This document shows, piece by piece, positions 46,744-53,129 of a DNA stretch of 53,129 nucleotides (positions are counted from its first letter, which is position 1; the number at the start of each line of letters is the position of its first letter). This DNA comes from Porogramme epimiltina (taxonomy: Eukaryota > Basidiomycota > Agaricomycetes > Polyporales > Polyporaceae). The position numbers and the translations under genes were made by a program. The stretch spans positions 1 through 53,129 of the forward strand of contig FTLJ01001024.1 of assembly GCA_900155495.1 (NCBI GenBank). The letters are read 5' to 3'. The notes below the pieces were generated by a model. The model did no database searches. It had not been told where the DNA came from and saw only the letters and a program-made list of their open reading frames with translations.

Positions 46744-47900
46744 TCACGACCTCGACAGCGAAAAATATGGAGGTGGCAGAGTGAGGCTCGTACCACTCTC
46801 TCCTCCCTCGCCGGCATCCTCATGGTAATCACGATCACCACCAGCCAGTCGCACACCACCGTCCACTTCGTACCTAATCCTCCTCCCGTTGCTCGCATCC
46901 GCCATTCCGTCTTTCACTGCTGGCGTACCGGGCGCTCTGACCTCCTCCAGGAGGCTCGTCGGTGGATCTCGTGGTGCCCCGCTCCTCTCGTTCGGCTCCC
47001 TGTGGATGCGGCGTTGTTCATGGGGCCAACCCCCCTTTTCGGACGGCCAGGAGTGGGATGAACCCGTCGTAGAGCCCTCCAAGTCCGTAGAAGAAAGCGG
47101 GAGGAGCTCTATGTCCCCTTGCACGGCAAGATGGCTGTTCCACCTGTTGGCCCCTTTGTGCATGTCACGCGGAGTAGAGGTCGAGTCCGTCGATGTTCCC
47201 AGACTGCGTGATGCCTGGCGCACTTCCGAGGTTCCTAGGCCGGGTGTTTCATCCCTTCTTCCCTGAGCCTCGGGTGGTTCTCCAGTAAGATCTAAAGTCT
47301 GTGAGATGTGGTGCGATTTATCATGACTTGAAAAACAAGGGCGCACCGACTATGTTGATGCGATTTCCATACGACCTCGCCCGCCTCTTCTTCATACAAA
47401 TGTAGAATGTGAGTGCAGTGCCCAGACTCGCACCGACCCCCACGACGACGGCTATCCCCGCAATCGCGCCGGGGCTGAGACCTCTGCTAGTAGCCGCGCC
47501 AGGGCTGGGTGTGGAGTTAACTGCAGGCGATGAAGTAGGCCGCAGGGTAGTGCTTGGACTGAAGACGGAGGAACTACCGGTAGTAAAGGGCTCAGCGGAG
47601 TTGACGGAGAAGGTGCTAGTGGAAGAGCCCTGGGCCGTTGCGACAATGATACTATCGGAGACGAAAGTGAAAGAGCTGTCGACTACTGGAGTGCTATTTG
47701 GAGTAGCGGGAAGAGGTGCCTGAGTTGGACGACTTTCAGGGAGGGTAATAGTGGTGAATGACGTGATACTTACAATTGTGAATGAACGGGGCTGTATTAC
47801 ATGGAGTTGGCGGGCCAACGCATCTCCCACAAGGGTAGGAAGTGGTACGCGTTCACCCCTATGTGCATTATCAGTTATCGGTCCGTGAACCAAGTCATGA
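46744..47900 (-). CDS. TM-B: single-pass membrane protein with PPPY tail (5' end unresolved)
   Basis: The C-terminal part is clear: an exon ending at 47774 (RSFTI), an intron 47720-47773, an exon 47719-47347, an intron 47292-47346 (GTGCGC donor, TTTAG acceptor) and a last exon 47291-46744. The protein has a Ser/Thr/Pro-rich stalk, a helix AGIAVVVGVGASLGTALTFYI, basic stop-transfer MKKRRARS and a tail of about 190 residues with RYEVDGGVRLAGG, ending LTLPPPYFSLSRS. Tail layout matches TM-A and TM-C. The ectodomain is unsolved: frames at 47.8-48.1 kb and 48.5-49.1 kb could hold it, including a hydrophobic stretch near 48115-48060 (LVLLIVFVCNAAGAAGLVV) that could be a signal peptide in another frame. 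The left limit given here is approximate. Confidence 0.62.
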
Positions 47901-49302
47901 AGCACGATACACGAACCCAAAGGCACAGTTCGGCCTGAGCAAGGGCTTAGCCTCTGACGTTGCGGGGTTCGGAGCTGCTTGTGAACCATGCGAAGGGCCT
48001 CTGACGGCCGCGAATCCATTCTCCGGGTGATGACATCCTAAGAGGTCGGGGTGTCTTCCAACAACAAGACCAGCGGCCCCTGCAGCGTTGCATACGAAGA
48101 CAATGAGAAGGACTAGCAAGGCTCTGGCGGGTATGGGCCGTTTGGGGAGGCAACACGTTGAACATTTGTAAAGGGGCAGCTTGAGAAGGGTGACTTACCG
48201 AAAGCTTTGGACATTAAACAGGACATAAGACGCCCCCTGCGAACTCCGGGGGTCGCACTCAGGGTGTACTATCCGAGAAGACACATGGGTTGTGTCTTGG
48301 CTGCTGACTGTATGCTGATGTGAGTTGGCTGGAGGATATTCTCTGGGGCTGCACTCACAGCCTATTATGGAGTTATTCGTATGCTTCATACAATACTAAA
48401 CGAGTGGACTGCCGGCGAACACGAAGTGGCAAAATCGGGGGAGGTGGAGAAATAAGAGAAGACAGTGTCCCTCAGCCTGTCCATCTATCTACATACTGTT
48501 TTTAAGACGCACTCACGCGGATCTCGTGAGAGCCGCGCCCGTCGAGACATTTGACATGGGCGTTGGAGATTGCTTTAGGAGCCCACCTTCCGGGGACCGG
48601 GGCGGTGGGGATGACATTCAAAGCGCCGGACAAAGTGTCCACAGCCGGCCATCCCGAGTCACTGCCGCGCTCGTAGGCGCGCGTCTCGACATGTCTGAAA
48701 CGTCGGCCGAGGGCCTCGAGTCGCCGTTCCTCTGCCTTCACCCACGCCGTCCTGTTCCCCAGACCTCCGGCAACCAGATGATAGTCCGTGTTCAGATGGA
48801 CCGTTCGACTTTCCTCCCGACCCACGCATTGTAGCGAAGGCGAGGACGTGAGGCCCTCACTGCGACCCAGCATCTACAGTTGAAGAGGCGGCGCGTCCCA
48901 AACAAAGACGTCATGGGTTCCGACACACCCAAGGTTGTAGACGAGATGTATCGCCGCGAGGCATATATAGGATGTTCTGCGTGATGGCGCTGTGTATGGG
49001 TCAGCGTTGAGGTACGTTTGATTCCTATTCTGCGCGCAACCGTACCGAGTTCGTAGTGGCACAGGAAGCAAATGCGCGGTGATCAACATGCTGTAGGACC
49101 CAAGGTTAGTAACATCTGCACATGGATTGTTATAGGAAACATATCACGGGCACGACATGTCGACGGACGAGCATATGAACGCAGGGTCGGGGGTGAGGTT
49201 ATGCGATCTCTTAGAGGGCTTCAGTGCGGACTGATGGACATGCTTGGTTTGTCCTTGCTCCGGCTTGGTACTATATCCTCCACCTCGACATCACGGGTTA
49301 CC
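47901..49302. other. Possible 5' exons of TM-B or a separate minus-strand gene
   Basis: Minus-strand frames at 48873-48502 (about 120 codons, ending before a GTGAGT donor) and at 49089-48877 (from an ATG, 71 codons) look spliced but match no domain I know. A TATATAG-like box lies near 48962. Whether these belong to TM-B cannot be decided by eye. Confidence 0.25.
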
Positions 49303-49352
49303 AGGCTAACTAGCCTGTCATACGCCCCCCGGTATGACAGGCTAACTAGCCT
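49303..49352. repeat. Long inverted repeat (hairpin)
   Basis: Arms of 21 nt (49303-49323 and 49332-49352) pair except for two positions in the AACT centre, around an 8-nt C-rich loop. Each arm also contains GGCTAACTAGCC, itself nearly palindromic. Confidence 0.8.
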
Positions 49353-49559
49353 CCAATCTCCTTGTACACCAGCTACGCAATAAAAGTGAACAAATAGCCC
49401 TTAGATAAGCCCGGAAGAACAGCGGCAGAGGCTCCTGCCGCGTGCCCTGCCGCCCCGCCTGCCGCCCCGCCTGCCGACGGCCTGCCGAACGGCGGAGGGC
49501 GCGCCGAGCCCCCGACGCCGCCCGACCACTCGAGCTCGCTGTCTGGCATCAGGAAAACC

Positions 49560-49635
49560 GGAAAGCTCTAGCGCTCTACGGGCTCTACCGGTCCGGCCGC
49601 TAGAGGTCGCAGAGATTAGAGCGTAGAGCTTGCAC
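49560..49635. repeat. CTCTA-rich inverted repeat
   Basis: Repeated GCTCTA on one side (GCTCTAGCGCTCTAC, GGGCTCTACC) and TAGAG on the other (CTAGAGG, TTAGAGCGTAGAGC) make an imperfect palindrome. A similar CTCTA-rich stretch lies at 51410-51515. Confidence 0.55.
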
Positions 49636-49766
49636 CGCATCTTATCTTCAAAAACGCTAAGTCCACAGGCGCCTGCGCTGGTCGCAGGCATTTCCAGCGC
49701 TTACGGCATGCCAGCTCACTGCGGCGCCCGCCCCAGCATTCCCCGTCTTCCTCCTCCATCACAACC

Positions 49767-50395
49767 ATGCCCACCGTACCTCCCACCATTGACCACGCAT
49801 CACTAGACTCCGCCTTACATAGCCACGCTACGCTCAAGGTATGTGCACTGTCCCTTACTTCCAGTCCCGGGTCGCTTCAACGAGTCAAACGAGCAATGAG
49901 TGAAGCCCAATCAGTATGCATTTCACACCCTTCTTCCCGCGGCTGACCGACGTATGCCATCTGGTCAGATTGGGGGACATTGGGAAGCTGAAGCGGGAGG
50001 GAAGCATCTACGAGAGGTGCGCGATTAGGGATATGTGTGCTCACACTGACCGACCTCACAGGGTGCTTGTGCAAACTAACAGAAGGATGCTGCGTCCGAT
50101 GCCCCACCGGCCGCTGTCGTCCTAGTCTACTCAGGGCTTTATGGTGTGTGTGCTCCTTCCGTACACTTCTTCCCCTTCTCTATCAATCCCCATACCGCAG
50201 CCGCTGCCCTCGTCCCGTTCCTATCCCCTCCCTATCCCCTCTAAGACGTCTACTCACATCATCGGGACCCGCAGAACTGTCCCTCTGACGCCCAACACCG
50301 TCTTGGTGGCCATGAATGTCGCCATCGTGAAGGTTTACGTCCTTAGCAACGTTATCGGGTTGGGACAGAATGTTGGGGTGCGGTGGTGAGTGTTA
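49767..50395 (+). CDS. Possible spliced gene of unknown function (low confidence)
   Basis: An ATG in CAACCATGCCC opens a 24-codon exon (MPTVPPTIDHASL, then SALHSHATLK) that ends at a clean GTATGT donor (49840). Later pieces bounded by plausible splice sites include FTPFFPRLTDVCHLVRLGDI and LTPNTVLVAMNVAIVKV, but I could not join them in one frame without stops. It may be a real gene with an unusual structure, or a decayed copy. No family recognised. Confidence 0.25.
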
Positions 50396-51409
50396 TACTA
50401 TGTGCATTAAGCGACAGAGTGCACTGGAGCTGACGGCCGTGCCGCTCGTCAAGCACAATGCCTGGCATGCTCGTCCTCTTCTATGGCACTACTAGCAGGG
50501 TTGGGCGGCAGCTCGCCCATGCTCCCTGGTGGCTCGCGTCCCCTCTTCCCCGCCGATGCCTGCAGTGGTCAGATCGACCTCCCCGTACCGCCTCGCGAAC
50601 CGCAACTCCCCCGGACCCTTCCGCAGAGGCCCACTTCCGCCTGTGGTACTCGGCCATTCTCGATACGTCCCCTCACACCCCCGCTGGCTCCGATGGAGGT
50701 CGACAGGCCGCGCCCGACGCGCGAGCACCCGAACACGTTCCCCTGTCCTCCTGGACGCGACCTTGGTCCGCGCAGCCCCGCCAGCCAGGGCATTCCCCAC
50801 CATTCGACGCCTCTACCACAGGGCCCGAGCGAGGTCCATGCGTGTGCCGTCCGCGTCCGCGTCACTGCCCCCGCCCATTCGCCCCTGGCCGCCGCGCGCG
50901 CCCTCAGGCCGACTGCCACAAGAATGCGGCTCGTCCCCCGCAGGCAGGCGCCACTACAGGCTGGGCGCGTCCGACCCGCGTGGCTTCGCTCAGCGGCACA
51001 CGTCGCCCGCGCCGACCTCGAGCATGTCAACGTGCGTTGCCGTCTGTGCGGCCGCGAGTTCGCGCTGGGCGCACTCCCACATGAAGCCGTCGAGCGAGCT
51101 CAGCGGCTGCGCGCGCGTGAGGTGCTCCGTGCCACAAACAAGGTGTGCGATGTGGGTGCCACCGGCGTCGCGTCGGGCGGCGAGAGTGGAGGTGCGGGTC
51201 TGCCACGGCGAGGAGGGCGCGCTCGAGCTCCTGGAAGAGGTCGCGGCGCATCGCGTCCTGCGGGACGAGCACGGCGAGCACAGGCATGTGCCGTAGGAAG
51301 ATGGGTAGGAGGGACCGGTCTGCACAGGTGACGCGCAGCGTGCGAGGTTGCGAACCCGTATATACACCTGTAACTATATATTACATCCAATATAATATAT
51401 TTGTGTCAA
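50396..51409. other. GC-rich region, possible gene remnant on the minus strand
   Basis: Long Arg/Pro-rich frames on both strands are typical of GC-rich non-coding DNA. On the minus strand at about 51330-50990 two frames share protein-like pieces (MPVLAVLVPQDAMRRDLFQE in one; THIAHLVCGTEHLTRAQPLS in the next), which would fit a frameshifted fragment of unknown type. Confidence 0.25.
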
Positions 51410-51515
51410 AGTTCTAGGGGGTCTAGGGGCTCTAGGAGCTCTACCAGGCGACCCGGTCACATACGCGCCCGACCTCTACCGTGGTCTCTACCGGGTCTAA
51501 GGTCTACGGTCTAAT
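51410..51515. repeat. CTCTA/GGTCTA-rich stretch at the edge of element copy 2
   Basis: Many GGTCTA, CTCTACC and GGCTCTA words in about 100 bp, ending exactly where homology to copy 1 begins. The flank of copy 1 lacks it, so it is outside the element. Confidence 0.5.
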
Positions 51516-53129
51516 TCCGATTCTCTAAGAATCGGTCTCTATGTTCCGACTTGAATGCGTAACACGTGCTGGCCTTCTCCCGGCAATTGCCGACGCACGG
51601 ACCAACACTCAGAGTGCGAAAAGCCTATCACGTGCTGGCCTTATCCCGGCATATGCCGACTCACCTACCAACCTTCAAAGTGTCGAAAAGCTGCTCACGT
51701 GCTGCCCTTCTCCCGGCATATGCCGACCCTCCATTCGAACTTCAAAAAGTCGAAGTGTCTTCGCAACGCCCAACACAGGCTATTTCTAGATACTGTGACG
51801 ATGCCCGCCGACGCTGCTCCCCACACCAATGGCTCGCCCCCCGCTCCCGTCTCTGCTGTCCCAGCCCGCCAAATGCCTCACCAAGAGTCCGAAGCCGTCA
51901 AGAATGAGCTCGCGCTCATGAGGCAACACGCAGGGAAGGCCAAACCACTCCTCGCCACATTCCAGTCCTCTGCCCAGTCACCCCCCACCGCCTCCCCCTG
52001 AGATCCTTTCAGGGCTCCTTTTCCAAGCTCGACCTCTCCGAGACAGCCCGCAAGCGCATCCTCGATTTCGACAGCTGCGCGGAACGCGCAGAACAGGCTC
52101 GGGACCCCGCCTCCGCATGCTAAGAAAGAGCAGTGGGCCGAGTTCGAATGCTAGTTCCCTCAAGCCAATGTCCGCACCCCCAACATCTACGCTCGGTTCT
52201 CCCGCATCATCGCCGACAGTGGTGGCCAGCCCATCCAGGTCAGCTCCATCCCCTCCGCAAATGCCGCCGCCTACCTCCTGTCGCTGCAACAGCACGGCTC
52301 CCAATCCCAGCCTTCCTGCCCCCACGCCTCGCGCTCCAACAGCCGCAGGCTCCCCTTTGGCTCCCAGTTCTCGTCTATCGCACTCCCCCTTCCCGCCTCT
52401 GCCACCTCCAGCCGCGTTTGCGCCCACGCAGGCAGCATGGACGCCGGCTACGGCAGTCCCCTCACCGGCCCAGGCGCGCCACCCCCGCAAAACGCGCACC
52501 CAACGACCGCGACGCAGATGACCGCAACCATGGACACTGCTACAGCTTCTCCGTAAGTGCCCTCCTCTCGTCTGCCCTGCAGCCCGTCTCATGACCCCCT
52601 GCAGCACTCAAATTATCCCGACCCCACTTGTATCAACGGTCACTCTGGGCACCATTCCCCACAGCTCGCCGTGCACCTGACCCAGCGGGCACGCGGCTCG
52701 GGCCGACGGGCACGCACCTGCTGTCGTTAGCAGCTACACGCGCCACGACCGCGACTACGACCGTGACGTCCGCCCGCCGTACCACCCCTCCTCGCGGCGC
52801 GCGCTCGACGCGGTGCGGGCCGACGCCCCCCGGAATCGTGACGCTGCCCAGGCCGAGCGCGAATGAGGATGACGAGCACCACCACCTGCACCCGCGCTCG
52901 CGCGAGCGGAAGCAGCCGCTCCTCGTCGCGCTCGCCGACGCTGCGCGGGAAAGGTGGGTCGGGGGCTGGATCGGGGCGCGGGTCGGACGGCAAGTCCAAG
53001 TCGTCAGATTTGATGGACGTCGATGCGGACGGGGAGGAGGTTGACGGGCAGGTTGATGCCGATGCAGACCCCGATGAGGCGGACACGGACGCGGACTCTG
53101 ATGCGGGTGCCTAGCTGCTGGAAGTGGTG
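51516..53129 (+). mobile_element. Decayed dispersed element, copy 2 (runs off window)
   Basis: Inverted relative to copy 1 (19501-21148). It opens with the same hairpin (51517-51535) and three tandem units, with CACGTG at 51563, 51629 and 51696. A broken frame with MPADAAPHTNG, ESEAVKNELALMR, DLSETARKRILDFD and ARFSRIIADSGGQ follows, and the copy closes with an intact acidic stretch (SSDLMDVDADGEEVDGQVDA) before a stop near 53114. Its right end is outside the window. No known transposition enzyme is encoded. Confidence 0.75.
51563..51725 (+). repeat. Three tandem ~66-bp units in copy 2
   Basis: CACGTG at 51563, 51629 and 51696 (spacing 66 and 67) with a perfect 12-bp palindrome in each unit: CGGCAATTGCCG at 51581-51592, CGGCATATGCCG at 51647-51658 and 51714-51725. 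A frame runs through the repeats as SRAGLIPAYADS-like peptides, probably by chance of the 22-codon period. Confidence 0.8.

Noticed and set aside
50458..51331. Long overlapping open frames of 208 to 282 codons on the plus strand
   Set aside because: Extremely rich in Arg, Pro and Ala, overlapping in several frames and strands, no domain; what GC-rich non-coding DNA produces.

Overview
The window looks like nuclear DNA of a basidiomycete fungus, most likely an Agaricomycete. Genes lie on both strands and are cut by many 40-90 bp GT-AG introns. They include GH92 mannosidases, a Dal5-type transporter, an AAA ATPase with a DUF7025-like N-terminus, and many secreted or single-pass proteins with Kre9/Knh1-type Ig-like domains. 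I saw no rRNA, convincing tRNA, CRISPR array or bacterial-style operon. Exon models come from reading splice sites and frames by eye.

Layout. (a) 1.07-2.26 kb (-): F-box/LRR-like protein. (b) 2.6-19.3 kb: a GH92 alpha-mannosidase (-), an MFS permease (-), an AAA ATPase (+) and a second GH92 alpha-mannosidase (+). (c) 19.5-21.15 kb: a decayed dispersed element, with a second copy in inverted orientation at 51.5-53.1 kb running off the window end. (d) 22.5-42.1 kb: six small secreted one-domain proteins (called P1 to P6 here), interspersed with a large PH-domain protein (25.8-29.6 kb), a single-pass membrane protein (32.6-34.3 kb, TM-C) and a probable GPI-anchored jelly-roll protein (36.3-37.2 kb). 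(e) 43.1-45.25 kb: a membrane-anchored relative of P1-P6 (TM-A). (f) 46.7-47.9 kb: another single-pass protein (TM-B). (g) 48-51.5 kb: mostly unassigned sequence with a hairpin and CTCTA-rich repeats.

How the parts fit. P1-P6 and the outer part of TM-A are the same domain: signal peptide, a V-I/D-T-P start, a conserved QC, a W-x-G-G motif, and a closing D-S-S-C-L. Five of the soluble proteins stop at or within about four residues of that closing cysteine; in TM-A the same point continues into a Ser/Thr-rich stalk, a membrane helix and a cytoplasmic tail. TM-A, TM-B and TM-C share tail ends: a V-D-G-G-V box followed by a C-terminal P-P-P-Y motif, the kind of site bound by WW domains. This looks like a local family of cell-surface proteins with secreted ectodomain-only versions.

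The most striking feature is gene structure. All six soluble genes share the same exon lengths (53, 14, 2, about 83, about 78, usually 20 nt), including an apparent exon of only two nucleotides that is needed in every copy to keep frame. The ectodomain of TM-A has no introns at all.
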